Part shown: positions 7,516-15,486 of the stretch, in pieces
Layout: every line of letters begins with the position of its first letter
Position numbering within the stretch: the stretch's first letter is position 1
Assembly (NCBI GenBank): GCA_014377495.1
Contig: JACMPN010000562.1
Span: forward strand, 1-31,367
Source of the DNA: Candidatus Sericytochromatia bacterium
Lineage (GTDB): Bacteria > Cyanobacteriota > Sericytochromatia > JACMPN01
Reading direction: 5' to 3'
Length of the DNA stretch: 31,367 bases
Program-made: the position numbers and the translations under genes
The notes under the pieces: model-generated
Seen by the model: only the letters and a program-made list of their open reading frames with translations
Told to the model about the DNA's origin: nothing
The model's database searches: none

Positions 7516-8085
7516 CTAGGGAAGCAGGTCGGCAACGTTGAGGGGGACGCTCGCCGCCATCACGGGTGCGATCTGATCGCCAGGACGGTGGCTTTGGACG
7601 AGGCGATAGGTCCAGCCAGTCGCCGTCTCGATCGGTTCGCGATAAACCTCCAGGACGTTGTCGACCAGATTGGCGATCCAGTAGTCGGGGATGCCGGCCC
7701 GGGCATAGAGGGGACCTTTGGTCCGCCGATCGAAGGCCAGGCTCGTGTCAGCCACCTCGACAACGAGCCAGGCAGCAGTCGGCTGGGCATCCAAGTAATC
7801 CCGTGGGGTGCCTGGTACGACGGCAATGTCCGGCTCGGGCTCGGAATCCGGATCGAGCGCCAAAGGAAGTTGCGCCCGGGTGTGTGCTACGGGCAGAAAT
7901 GCCGCCCGCAGGCCTTCTTGAATCATCGTGACGACGGCTGAATGCCGGCTTTTTTGGGGCGTCATGGCGAGAATCTCCCCATTGATCAACTCGACCTGCT
8001 CCGTCGGGGCAAAATAGCCGTCATCGATCAATCGCTCATATTCAGCACGGGTCCAACGTTTGTGGCTCGGGGCGACCGCTTCCAT
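7516..8085 (-). CDS. Uma2 family endonuclease (DUF820, PD-(D/E)XK fold)
   Basis: A 189-residue protein of the Uma2 family. The N-terminal RWTRAEYERLIDDGYF and VELINGEILAMTP are typical. The nuclease core is EPDIAVV (Asp86), WLVVEVAD (Glu110) and DRRTKGPLYARAGIPDYWI (Lys123), giving the D-ExV-K arrangement of PD-(D/E)XK enzymes. Uma2 proteins are very numerous in cyanobacteria and a few other phyla; activity is predicted from the fold and the biological role is not settled. I chose the ATG at 8085 with AGGAG 8 nt upstream; an upstream in-frame ATG at 8121 lacks a ribosome site. It follows the FapA-like gene by 63 bp on the same strand and may be the last gene of that unit. Confidence 0.9.
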   Translation of the reverse strand: MEAVAPSHKRWTRAEYERLIDDGYFAPTEQVELINGEILAMTPQKSRHSAVVTMIQEGLRAAFLPVAHTRAQLPLALDPDSEPEPDIAVVPGTPRDYLDAQPTAAWLVVEVADTSLAFDRRTKGPLYARAGIPDYWIANLVDNVLEVYREPIETATGWTYRLVQSHRPGDQIAPVMAASVPLNVADLLP

Positions 8086-8148
8086 TGACGATGCTCCTCC
8101 TCGGCTGGGATCGATACCCATCCTATCATTCGGGCCTGTTTGGGTCGC

Positions 8149-10686
8149 CTACGGCGCCAGGCCGGTCATCGGCAGGTCCGAGGGGCGGAATGTCGTCTTC
8201 ACCGAGGGGATGGCGATGATCTGGCCCCCCCGCACGGAGAACACGGCACCGGGGATCGCCGCTTCCACGGTCCGCACCAGATGCAGGGACTGGGCGATGT
8301 TGGAAAAGGTCAGTTTGACGCCCGGGTGGACCAACTCCTTGGCAACGACCTGGCCTGGGCCTTTCATGCTCAGCTGTGCCGTCAGGCGCGCTTTGTCCCC
8401 GTCCAGGGTCGTGGCCTGGTCGACGAGCTTGGCCCGCTGCTGCTCCAACAGCTGCATCGTGCGGGGATGGGCATGGTCACGCCCTTTGATCTTCAGGTGG
8501 ATCAGGCTGCGGCTGGCCTCGTCGATTTTGCCCTGCATCTCGTCCCGGCTCTGGGTCACCGAGGTCAGCTTCAACTGCCAGGCGGGGCTCGGCCCGATGT
8601 CGATCTGGGTGGGCTCGCCGTCGGGGCTGCCGATGACGTTGGCGGAAATCCCCGTCAGGCTAGCCACCCGGCCGCCGGTGATCCCGCCTTCGGCCACTTC
8701 CACAGGGCCCATGGCGTTGACCTGGCCGTTGTGAATGCCCGTGCGCACGTATACCCCGGCGTCGCTCTCGATGGAGCCGCCCTGCAACTCGCCGATGCGC
8801 ACGGGACCTTTGGCCTTGATCTGGGCATCGCCCGAAATCGTCCCGATGATCTCGACAGTCCCCTCGGCCTCGATGCGGGCGGACGTGACGTCGCCCATGA
8901 CGACGATGTCGCCCTTGCTGATGATCTGGCCGCCCGCTTCCACGGATCCGGAGACGACCACTGATTCTTCGGCGTTGATCGGGGTCGACGCCGTCACCGT
9001 GTCGACCTGGGTGATGCCCCCGACCTCGACCCAGCCCTGGCCGAGCATCACCTGGCCGGACGCTGCCGCCACCAGGACGTTGGCATCGCTCGGATCGGCC
9101 ATCGTCCCCGGCCGCAGGTCGAACTCGATCGCATCGGTGAGTGCGGGCGGGGTTACGGTCTCGCCCGTAACGGTGAAGCCAGCCTCACCCGGCACGTTCG
9201 GGATGCGCCGTACCAACGGCGTGCCGGCCGAGACCAGGCGCTGATGGGCATCGACGAGGAGTTCCAGTTTGCCGGCAGTACCGGCTTTGGGCTTTTGACC
9301 GCGGGCGACCAGCAGGCCGGAGACGCTTGGCGAGCCTGCGGCCTCGTCGATGGCGTCCTCCAGCCGCCCGGCGATGACACCCGCCTCGGCGAGCGCTTCC
9401 AGGATCAGCGGCCGTTGCCGGTGGGCTTCGCCCGTACCCTCGCGCAACGTCAGATAAGCCACCAGGCCGTCCGGCGCCACCTGCACCGAGACGTGACAGG
9501 CCCGCAGGACAGTGGCGCCGTGCTCGTTGAAGCGGACTTTGCCGGCGTGGGTGGCCCGCAGCATCTCGGGCTGGCGGGCGTCGGGACTGGCCCCGTCACC
9601 GGCGTAAAAGGGAATCAGCTGACCCGGCTGCTGGGAGGGCAGGGGCTCACCGGTAACGGTCATTCCGGGCTTACCGGCGGATGGCGGCAGGCGGCGCATC
9701 AGCGGGGCGCTGCTTTCCACCCAGGTGTCCTCCGGGACGAGGGGGACGAACCGGCTCGAATCGCCGGGCTGGGCCATCACGGCCTGGGCGACCAAAAAGT
9801 CCCGGGTCGCCGGGATGGTGCTGGCCTGGGCCAGGGCGTCCTCGAGGATCCCGGCCCGCACCCCGGCCCGGGCGAGGGCCCGCTCCAGCTGATCACGGGT
9901 CGGACCCCGGCCACCCGGGGTCGGGGCAAAGGAGACGAGGGCGCTGAACCCGTTTGGTGCCACGGTGACGTCGATCGTACAGCTGGCTGAGACGGTGGCG
10001 CCACGCTGGCTGAAGCTGACGACGCCGTCCTGGGTGGCGACGAGCGTGTTACCGTCGTTCGCCGACGCCTGGCAGCCGGACAGGGGGCCCCAGGTCAGAT
10101 CGGCACCCGGCTGTGGCGGGATCGGCAGGCCCGTGACCGTCTCGCCCGGTTGACCGTTCGTCGGCGGGGTCCGGCGCATCAGGGGGGTATCGGCGGAGAC
10201 GTAGGAGCTGGGCTGGATCAGCGGCGTGAAGCGGGCGTCCTCGCCCGTAGAGGGGGCTATGGCCTGGGCGATGAGGATCTTGTCGGCTTTGATCAGCCGG
10301 CTGGCCCGGTCGACGATATCCTGCAGGATGCCGGTTTTGGCCCCGGAACGCTCTAAGGCGGCGACGAGGTCCGGGCGGGCATGGGGTTGGCCGCCAAAGG
10401 GCGGGATCAGGGTCAGGTAGGCGGCATCGCCACTGCCCGTGACCGTGACGATCACTTCGCCGTCGCGCCGTTCGGCGATGACGGCGGAGACCGCGGTTTT
10501 GCCCAGGGCGACCTGCCGACAGAAGGTCAGCAGGGCGTCTTCGTCGATGTAGTAGTCGCCGAAGCCCTCACGGTCGATCAGCGCCCGCACCATCTCGGGC
10601 GAGACCGCATCCGGACCGGGGGCTGCCAGGGCGATCACCGCCCGCTGGTCATCGCTCACGCGGAGCACGACGCGGGGATCAAACAT
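8149..10686 (-). CDS. FapA/DUF342-family protein with triplicated N-terminal module
   Basis: An 845-residue protein. Residues about 78-240, 238-402 and 398-555 are three copies of one module, each with GILxDxxxxA, a (V/I)AQ or VARG segment, PL(M/V)RRxPxxxGxxGxTVTG and a closing V.VAP(N/D)G..A.L strand. Then comes a right-handed beta-helix stretch (about 555-690) of short repeats such as GDIVVMGDV and GTVEIIGTISG, typical of FapA/DUF342. A coiled coil follows (about 708-775), then a C-terminal region ending in a VRGGQIIAIPS strand. FapA proteins have been linked to flagellar and cell-surface assembly in some bacteria; the biochemical role is unclear. It has no signal peptide and is probably cytoplasmic. 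It overlaps the pabB-like gene by 8 nt, with GAGGA 8 nt before the ATG, so translation is coupled. Confidence 0.85.
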   Translation of the reverse strand: MFDPRVVLRVSDDQRAVIALAAPGPDAVSPEMVRALIDREGFGDYYIDEDALLTFCRQVALGKTAVSAVIAERRDGEVIVTVTGSGDAAYLTLIPPFGGQPHARPDLVAALERSGAKTGILQDIVDRASRLIKADKILIAQAIAPSTGEDARFTPLIQPSSYVSADTPLMRRTPPTNGQPGETVTGLPIPPQPGADLTWGPLSGCQASANDGNTLVATQDGVVSFSQRGATVSASCTIDVTVAPNGFSALVSFAPTPGGRGPTRDQLERALARAGVRAGILEDALAQASTIPATRDFLVAQAVMAQPGDSSRFVPLVPEDTWVESSAPLMRRLPPSAGKPGMTVTGEPLPSQQPGQLIPFYAGDGASPDARQPEMLRATHAGKVRFNEHGATVLRACHVSVQVAPDGLVAYLTLREGTGEAHRQRPLILEALAEAGVIAGRLEDAIDEAAGSPSVSGLLVARGQKPKAGTAGKLELLVDAHQRLVSAGTPLVRRIPNVPGEAGFTVTGETVTPPALTDAIEFDLRPGTMADPSDANVLVAAASGQVMLGQGWVEVGGITQVDTVTASTPINAEESVVVSGSVEAGGQIISKGDIVVMGDVTSARIEAEGTVEIIGTISGDAQIKAKGPVRIGELQGGSIESDAGVYVRTGIHNGQVNAMGPVEVAEGGITGGRVASLTGISANVIGSPDGEPTQIDIGPSPAWQLKLTSVTQSRDEMQGKIDEASRSLIHLKIKGRDHAHPRTMQLLEQQRAKLVDQATTLDGDKARLTAQLSMKGPGQVVAKELVHPGVKLTFSNIAQSLHLVRTVEAAIPGAVFSVRGGQIIAIPSVKTTFRPSDLPMTGLAP

Positions 10687-12040
10687 GGGCTGTTTCCTCG
10701 ATTCCGATGGCTAACTGCAGGGCCCGGGCCTTGTGCCCGCATTCGGCATACTCACGTGCCGGGATGGAATCGGCGACAATCCCCGCCCCAGCATGCCAGC
10801 GGATCCGCCCGCCGTACACCACCGCCGTGCGGATGGCGATGTTCAGATCCAGATCGCCGGAATCGGCCAGGTAGCCGATGGCGCCCGTGTAAATGCCCCG
10901 TGGCCCCGTTTCCAGGGCCTGGATGATTTGCATCGCCCGCACCTTGGGGGCTCCGGTGATCGTCCCGCCCGGAAAAAGCGCCCGCACGATCAATTGCCAG
11001 GACTGGTCGTCCGCCAGTTCGCCGATCACGTTGGAGACGATGTGGTGCACGTGGGAATAGCTTTCGATGACCATCAGCTCGTCGACCCGGACGGAGCCGG
11101 GCCGGCAGATGCGGCCAAGGTCGTTGCGGGACAGGTCGACCAGCATGATGTGCTCGGCCCGTTCCTTCGGATTGAGGAGCAACTCGTCCGCCATGGCCTG
11201 ATCGTCCTGCTCGTTACGGCCCCGGCGGCGGGTCCCGGCGATGGGCCGGGTGATCACGTGGCGGCCCTCTTTGCGGATCAGCCGCTCGGGACTGCCGGAG
11301 ACGATCTGCAGGTCGCCGAAGTTCAGATACCCGTTATAGGGGCCGGGATTTACCGCCCGCAGCCGTTCATAGCAGGTGAAGGGATCCCCCGTGGCCTCGG
11401 CCTCGAAGGTGATCGCCAGGTTCGCCTGATAGATGTCGCCGGCCGTGATGTGGGCCTGCGCCGCCCGCACCCAAGCCCCGTAGCCGTCCGCATCGACGTT
11501 GCGGCGCAGGTCCTGGGCCGTGAATGGGGTTGGTTCGGGCGGTGTTTCGGCCAATTCGGCCCACAGTGTGTCCCACCGGGCTTTTTCGGCGGCGATGTCC
11601 GTGCCGGGCCGGATCGCCAGCCAGGCCGTTTCTTTGGCATGATCCCAGACGAGGACGCTGTCGACCTGCATCCAGGCGGACAGGGGCAGGTCCGACTCAT
11701 GGGCGGCGACGGTCGACTCACACCAGGGAGCCACTTCGTAGGCGAAGTAGCCGACGAGCCCGCCGACGAAGGGGACGGATGAGGTGTGGCCGGAAGGCTG
11801 CCAGAAATGCTCGACAGCGGCAAAGGGGTCGAGGGACAGCTGCTCGGTGCCTGCGGCGGTCTGCACCGTGGTGGTCGTGGCCGTCGAGGTCCAGCTGCGG
11901 ACGGGCTGCAGACCCAGGTAGCTGTAGCCTTGACCGGCCCCTTCGAGGACGAATCCCGAATAGCGGCGCAGCAGCAGTCTGGATTGCCACCAGAGGGCTG
12001 CGTCCAGCGGATAGAGGGGGGCAGCGGGCTCGGCGGTCAT
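10679..12040 (-). CDS. pabB: Aminodeoxychorismate synthase component I-like (PabB/TrpE family)
   Basis: A 453-residue chorismate-utilising enzyme. FVGGLVGYFAYE closes the N-terminal lobe; the catalytic domain shows GDIYQANLA, SGSPERLI, PIAGTRRRG, ERAEHIMLVDLSRNDLGR, FPGGTITGAPK and YTGAIGYLADSG. GDIYQANL and FPGGTITGAPK favour PabB over TrpE. However, the PIAGT motif has Ala268 where E. coli PabB has the lysine that attacks chorismate, as TrpE does, so anthranilate synthase or another activity cannot be excluded. The products would be aminodeoxychorismate (folate) or anthranilate (tryptophan). No glutaminase partner or lyase lies nearby. The ATG at 12040 begins 2 bp inside the edge of a 158-bp inverted-repeat element and has only a weak GAGA ribosome site; an alternative GTG at 12076 lies within the element. 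It overlaps the FapA-like gene. Confidence 0.82.
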   Translation of the reverse strand: MTAEPAAPLYPLDAALWWQSRLLLRRYSGFVLEGAGQGYSYLGLQPVRSWTSTATTTTVQTAAGTEQLSLDPFAAVEHFWQPSGHTSSVPFVGGLVGYFAYEVAPWCESTVAAHESDLPLSAWMQVDSVLVWDHAKETAWLAIRPGTDIAAEKARWDTLWAELAETPPEPTPFTAQDLRRNVDADGYGAWVRAAQAHITAGDIYQANLAITFEAEATGDPFTCYERLRAVNPGPYNGYLNFGDLQIVSGSPERLIRKEGRHVITRPIAGTRRRGRNEQDDQAMADELLLNPKERAEHIMLVDLSRNDLGRICRPGSVRVDELMVIESYSHVHHIVSNVIGELADDQSWQLIVRALFPGGTITGAPKVRAMQIIQALETGPRGIYTGAIGYLADSGDLDLNIAIRTAVVYGGRIRWHAGAGIVADSIPAREYAECGHKARALQLAIGIEETAHV

Positions 12041-12041
12041 A

Positions 12042-12199
12042 GTGACTATCTCAAACAGCGATCGGTCGCCTGGCACTGCAGCGCTTCGCCAGGACAGCGT
12101 TACAGCTCCTCACCGTACTACCCAGTACGCTTCGTCACTGTGCCTTGCCTGGCATTGCTCTGCCGCACCGGGCTCGGTCTCGTTGTTTGAGATAGTCAC
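12042..12199. repeat. 158-bp element bounded by perfect 16-bp inverted repeats
   Basis: The 16-mer at 12042-12057 (GTGACTATCTCAAACA) recurs inverted and exact at 12184-12199; allowing one mismatch the match grows to 19 of 20. The 126-bp interior is partly self-complementary as well: CCTGGC/GCCAGG at about 12069-12092 and CGTACT/AGTACG at about 12115-12130 form hairpins. ATA flanks both sides (12039-12041 and 12200-12202), a possible 3-bp target duplication. The element carries no gene. It lies between a minus-strand TATAAT box and the pabB-like ATG, so it forms most of that gene's leader. It could be a non-autonomous transposable element (MITE-like), an invertible segment or an RNA leader structure. 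Confidence 0.7.
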
Positions 12200-12211
12200 A
12201 TAGGTTCTGCG

Positions 12212-12240
12212 TTAACAAGTGCGGTGAGGCTTGGCATAAT
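12212..12240 (+). promoter_or_regulatory. Predicted sigma-70-type promoter for hemB
   Basis: TTAACA (12212-12217), a 17-bp spacer and CATAAT (12235-12240) match the housekeeping consensus at 5 of 6 positions in each box. It reads towards hemB, whose ATG is about 130 bp downstream, and starts 12 bp outside the inverted-repeat element. Confidence 0.6.
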
Positions 12241-12286
12241 GCCGGAACGGTAGGGGCGACACGCTCCCAACCGTTTGGACTCGCCC

Positions 12287-12292
12287 ATTATA
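12287..12292 (-). promoter_or_regulatory. Possible -10 box for the pabB-like gene
   Basis: On the minus strand this reads a perfect TATAAT, but no good -35 box lies 16-18 bp upstream. If used, transcription would start near 12280 and the leader of the pabB-like mRNA would contain the whole inverted-repeat element. Confidence 0.3.
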
Positions 12293-12368
12293 CCGACGTC
12301 CGCGGGGCGCTGCACAGGCGCCCAGCCAGCCGTCCGGTCGAAACGACCGCAGAAAGGTAGCTCAGACC

Positions 12369-13358
12369 ATGGAGATGATGCACGGATCGCGTCCCCGCCG
12401 GTTGCGCCGGACTCCCGCCCTACGGGCGCTCGTGCGCGAGACCTATCTGCACGTCACCCAACTGGTGGCGCCACTCTTCATCGTGCCGGGGATCAACGTG
12501 CGGCGGCCGATCGTCAGCATGCCGGGCGTCGAGAACCTGAGCATCGACCAAAGCCTGGTACAGATCGAAGCCTGGTGGGAGTTGGGTCTGCGCACCGTCC
12601 TGCTGTTCGGCGTGCCTGAGCACAAGGACGCTGTCGGTTCCTCAGGGACCGATCCGGAAGGCCTGATCCCGCAGGCGATCCGGGCCATCAAAGCCAAATT
12701 TCCGGACCTGATCGTCATCGCCGACCTGTGTCTGTGTGAATACACCGATCATGGGCATTGCGGCGTCCTCTCGGACACGGGTGAAGTGATAAACGACGCC
12801 ACGTTGCCGATCCTGGCGGCAGGCGCCGTGGCCTATGCGGCGGCGGGTGCCGACATCATCGCCCCGTCGGACATGATGGACGGCCGGGTGGCGACGATCC
12901 GGGAGGCCCTGGATCTGGGCGGGTTTGCCGATATCCCCATCCTCGCCTATGCCGTGAAATACGCCTCCGCCTTTTACGGGCCGTTCCGCGATGCGGCGGG
13001 ATCGACGCCTCAGCTCGGCGATCGGCGGGGCTATCAGATGGACCCGCCGAATGTCCGGGAAGCCATCAAGGAAGCGATGCTCGACCTTGATGAGGGCGCC
13101 GACATGCTGATGGTCAAACCGGCACTGCCCTACCTTGATGTGCTTCATCAGGTGAAAGTGGCCTGTGACGTCCCGGTGGCGGCGTATTGCGTTTCGGGTG
13201 AGTATGCCATGTTCAAGGCCGCCGCCCAAAACGGCTGGCTGGACGAGCGGCGGGCCGTTATGGAGGCCCTGATCAGCATCCGGCGGGCCGGGGCGGATTT
13301 CATCATCACTTACCATGCGGCCGATGCGGCGAGATGGCTGGCCGAGGATGGCCGTTGA
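12369..13358 (+). CDS. hemB: Delta-aminolevulinic acid dehydratase (porphobilinogen synthase)
   Basis: A 329-residue HemB, the family's normal length. It condenses two molecules of 5-aminolevulinate to porphobilinogen in tetrapyrrole synthesis, in the cytoplasm. The Schiff-base lysines are Lys197 (AVKYASAFYGPFR) and Lys250 (LMVKPALPYLDV). The active-site metal motif DLCLCEYTDHGHCG keeps all three cysteines (121, 123, 131), so this is the zinc-type enzyme rather than the Asp-rich magnesium type. SDMMDGRV and YHAADAARWL are also standard. The first ATG is preceded by AAAGG at a long distance; ATG codons at 12375 and 12378 are alternatives that would shorten the protein by two or three residues. 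It has its own promoter and terminator, so it is probably monocistronic, divergent from the pabB-like gene. Confidence 0.96.
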   Translation: MEMMHGSRPRRLRRTPALRALVRETYLHVTQLVAPLFIVPGINVRRPIVSMPGVENLSIDQSLVQIEAWWELGLRTVLLFGVPEHKDAVGSSGTDPEGLIPQAIRAIKAKFPDLIVIADLCLCEYTDHGHCGVLSDTGEVINDATLPILAAGAVAYAAAGADIIAPSDMMDGRVATIREALDLGGFADIPILAYAVKYASAFYGPFRDAAGSTPQLGDRRGYQMDPPNVREAIKEAMLDLDEGADMLMVKPALPYLDVLHQVKVACDVPVAAYCVSGEYAMFKAAAQNGWLDERRAVMEALISIRRAGADFIITYHAADAARWLAEDGR

Positions 13359-13391
13359 TCGACGGCTGGCCCACGCAAGTCGATAAAAAGC

Positions 13392-13416
13392 GGGCCGGAC
13401 CAACAGGGTCCGGCCC
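13392..13416. terminator. Bidirectional intrinsic terminator between hemB and the lipoprotein-like gene
   Basis: GGGCCGGACC (13392-13401) and GGTCCGGCCC (13407-13416) form a perfect 10-bp stem with a 5-base loop. On the plus strand TCTTTC follows; on the minus strand GCTTTTTATC follows, the better T-run. It sits between the converging ends of hemB (13358) and the gene ending at 13453, and can serve both. Confidence 0.85.
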
Positions 13417-13452
13417 TCTTTCACCACTCGGCGATGTGGCGGCGATGATCCC

Positions 13453-14796
13453 CTATTTGAGGGGGATCGTCTCCGTGCTGTCATCGCTGTAGGTCAGCGT
13501 CGCCACGCCGTTGGAATCGACGATGACCGTGGCCACGACGTTGCCGTCGGCATCAATGACTTGGCCGACACCCGTGTTGTTGGACTGGTCGAGGACCAGC
13601 GCCATCTTCACGTCGCCCAGCGAGATGATCTCAGTGGTCCGACCGGTTTCGGGGTCGATGTCGATCTTGGCATTGCCCGTTTCGCCATCACCGTTGACGA
13701 TGTCGGCAAAACCACTGATGCTGCCGTCGGCATTGATCTTGACGTCCTGTTTCATCCAGTCGGTTTCTTCGCCCTGGTTGGGGTCGGCGACATCGGCTTC
13801 AGCGGAAAAGCTGTCCGGGTCATTCGGATCGCCAGCCGCAACCCGGATGGTTCCGCCCCCGGCTCCAGGATCCTCCGAGTTGAAGTCGATGTCGGCGCCG
13901 CCGTCAGCGCCGCTGGTCTCCTTGTAGCTGCCGGTGTCGCCTTCGGAGTCTTCGGAGACCCCGTAGAGCAGCGAGCCGTCCGCTTCCTTGTCGACGGAGA
14001 CCTGACCGGTCACATTGCCTTCGCTGTCCTGGATGACGTCGATTTTCTGCCCGGGGATATCGGGATTTTCGACTTCGGACATCGACGCATCGGCAGGCTC
14101 GTTGTCAGCATCCTGCATCACACGGAAGTAAGCCGCCTTCGTCTGGAACCACATGGACTGGTTGTCGAACGCTGCGGTCTTCAGCCGGTTCGCCCTGCGC
14201 TTGGCGATCGTGGCTTTCACCTGGGGGGTGCTGGGGGTCAGGGTCCGCAGGCCGAGCGACTTGGCGAGGGTTACGCGGGTGCTCTTCTTGACCTTGGCGG
14301 CAGCGGCGACAATATTCTTGACTTTTGACTTTGCCGAGGCCACGGTGAACTTCGCAGAGACAACGGCCTTCGGCAGTGTCACGGCAGGCTTGATGACGGC
14401 CTTGGGAACACCGGCGACCGATTTGGGGGCGGGCTGCTTCGGCGCTTGTGTCAGCTTGACGGCGAGGGCCTGCGTGTAAGCGGCCATTTCCCTGGCAATG
14501 TCCTCACCGGACTTGAGGCGCGCGGCGGCCGGTTTCGCTTTGACTTCCACCTTGGCAGCCTGGGCTTTGACGCTCAGTTTCGGCGTGATGGCGGTAACGA
14601 CCGGCTTCGACTTCGCTGCGGCTTTCGGCAATGCCGCCAGGGGAATCGGCTTCAGGGCCGGCCGGGTTTTGGCGGCTGCACTGGAAGGGTTGGTGGCGGG
14701 CAACTTTGCCGTGACGTTAGCTGTGCAACCCACACCAAGGCCGACGAAGCCGGCAATGATTGTTAACGTCGCACTTTGCTGGATGGTTTTCTTCAT
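13453..14796 (-). CDS. Lipoprotein-like exported protein, basic Lys/Ala half plus acidic half
   Basis: A 447-residue protein I do not recognise. MKKTIQQ then a hydrophobic run ends LGVGC (Cys24), a near-lipobox with Gly at -3, so a lipoprotein is likely but not certain. Residues about 25-225 are rich in Lys, Ala, Pro and Val with repeated KPxV, PKAVxK and AAAKVKK units, strongly basic and histone H1-like. Residues about 245-447 are rich in Asp, Glu, Gly and Ser, with beta-hairpin-like repeats such as VIQDSEGNVTGQVSVD and VIDADGNVVATVIVD. The DxDGN spacing could bind calcium. The ATG at 14796 has GGAG 5 nt upstream; an in-frame extension to 14916 has no export signal. A good promoter lies just upstream and a terminator follows, so it is a single-gene unit. 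Confidence 0.75.
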   Translation of the reverse strand: MKKTIQQSATLTIIAGFVGLGVGCTANVTAKLPATNPSSAAAKTRPALKPIPLAALPKAAAKSKPVVTAITPKLSVKAQAAKVEVKAKPAAARLKSGEDIAREMAAYTQALAVKLTQAPKQPAPKSVAGVPKAVIKPAVTLPKAVVSAKFTVASAKSKVKNIVAAAAKVKKSTRVTLAKSLGLRTLTPSTPQVKATIAKRRANRLKTAAFDNQSMWFQTKAAYFRVMQDADNEPADASMSEVENPDIPGQKIDVIQDSEGNVTGQVSVDKEADGSLLYGVSEDSEGDTGSYKETSGADGGADIDFNSEDPGAGGGTIRVAAGDPNDPDSFSAEADVADPNQGEETDWMKQDVKINADGSISGFADIVNGDGETGNAKIDIDPETGRTTEIISLGDVKMALVLDQSNNTGVGQVIDADGNVVATVIVDSNGVATLTYSDDSTETIPLK

Positions 14797-14823
14797 CGTA
14801 ACTCCGCTTCTATGAACTTCATC

Positions 14824-14852
14824 AGTATTGTCCATGGCCTGTCCATCGTCAA
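14824..14852 (-). promoter_or_regulatory. Predicted sigma-70-type promoter for the lipoprotein-like gene
   Basis: On the minus strand TTGACG (14852-14847), a 17-bp spacer and AATACT (14829-14824) resemble the housekeeping consensus. Transcription would begin about 20 nt before the ATG at 14796, leaving room for the GGAG ribosome site. This supports the chosen start. Confidence 0.55.
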
Positions 14853-15486
14853 AGGACTCGCTGCGTGTGGTGCAAACAACTTTTTCTAGCCGCACGTCAC
14901 TTATGGCGAGAACCAAGCTATTTTTCGTGCCGCATGACTGGCAGTCCCAGCCCGCATGTCTGCTGACGTTTAGCCTATTTGGTCATCTGCCGGGCGAGCG
15001 CTGACAAAAGCATGTTTAACGGTGTTGACCTGAATTCCCAGACGGCAAAATTCCCTCAAGACGAATTGAGACGCGTGTGCTGGGCGTGAATTGTGATAGA
15101 GGGCAGACAAATGAGAGGCCGATTTGTTCCTACAGCCCTGCGGCGGGAGCCGTTACCTTGGATCGGCCGCAGCCTTTGCCAGGATTTTGTCGGCAATTGC
15201 CCCTGTGGCAGACCCGGCACGAGCGAGTCGGGCAACATCATGCCAATGTCGGACGAAGCGATCTCCGCCACGAAAGGCTCCCTGGGCGCAGAAGACAGGT
15301 GGCGTGGCCGGCCGGATTTTTCAGCCGCAACCGCCAGCGCCTCCAGGCGCTCAGCGACGGACAAATCACAGAAGTTAGGTATGGGCGACCAAGCCGCTTG
15401 CTTCCTGTGCCATCCAGGTTGGCCGTTGAGAGCGGGCGGGCTTGAAATAGGATGAAACGGGTGTTTCGGGCCCGGCGCGGCCTGGT
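14853..15486. other. 634-bp intergenic stretch, no supported gene
   Basis: It lies between the lipoprotein-like promoter and the 3' end of mobA. The first 200 bases are A/T-richer than the surroundings. A minus-strand frame through 15100-15420 contains a somewhat protein-like stretch (DLSVAERLEALAVAAEKSG, then SSDIGMMLPDSLVPGLP), but third-position G/C is only moderate, no ribosome site precedes it and it runs into mobA in another frame. It may be a decayed gene. I see no terminator with a T-run after mobA. Confidence 0.4.

Noticed and set aside
12042..12199. T-box or trp-type attenuator upstream of the pabB-like gene
   Set aside because: I see no T-box consensus, no leader peptide with Trp codons and no T-run terminator; the terminal inverted repeats are the dominant feature.
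15093..15455. A 120-codon plus-strand open frame in the gap upstream of mobA's end
   Set aside because: Composition looks random, no ribosome site precedes the start and it has no recognisable motif.
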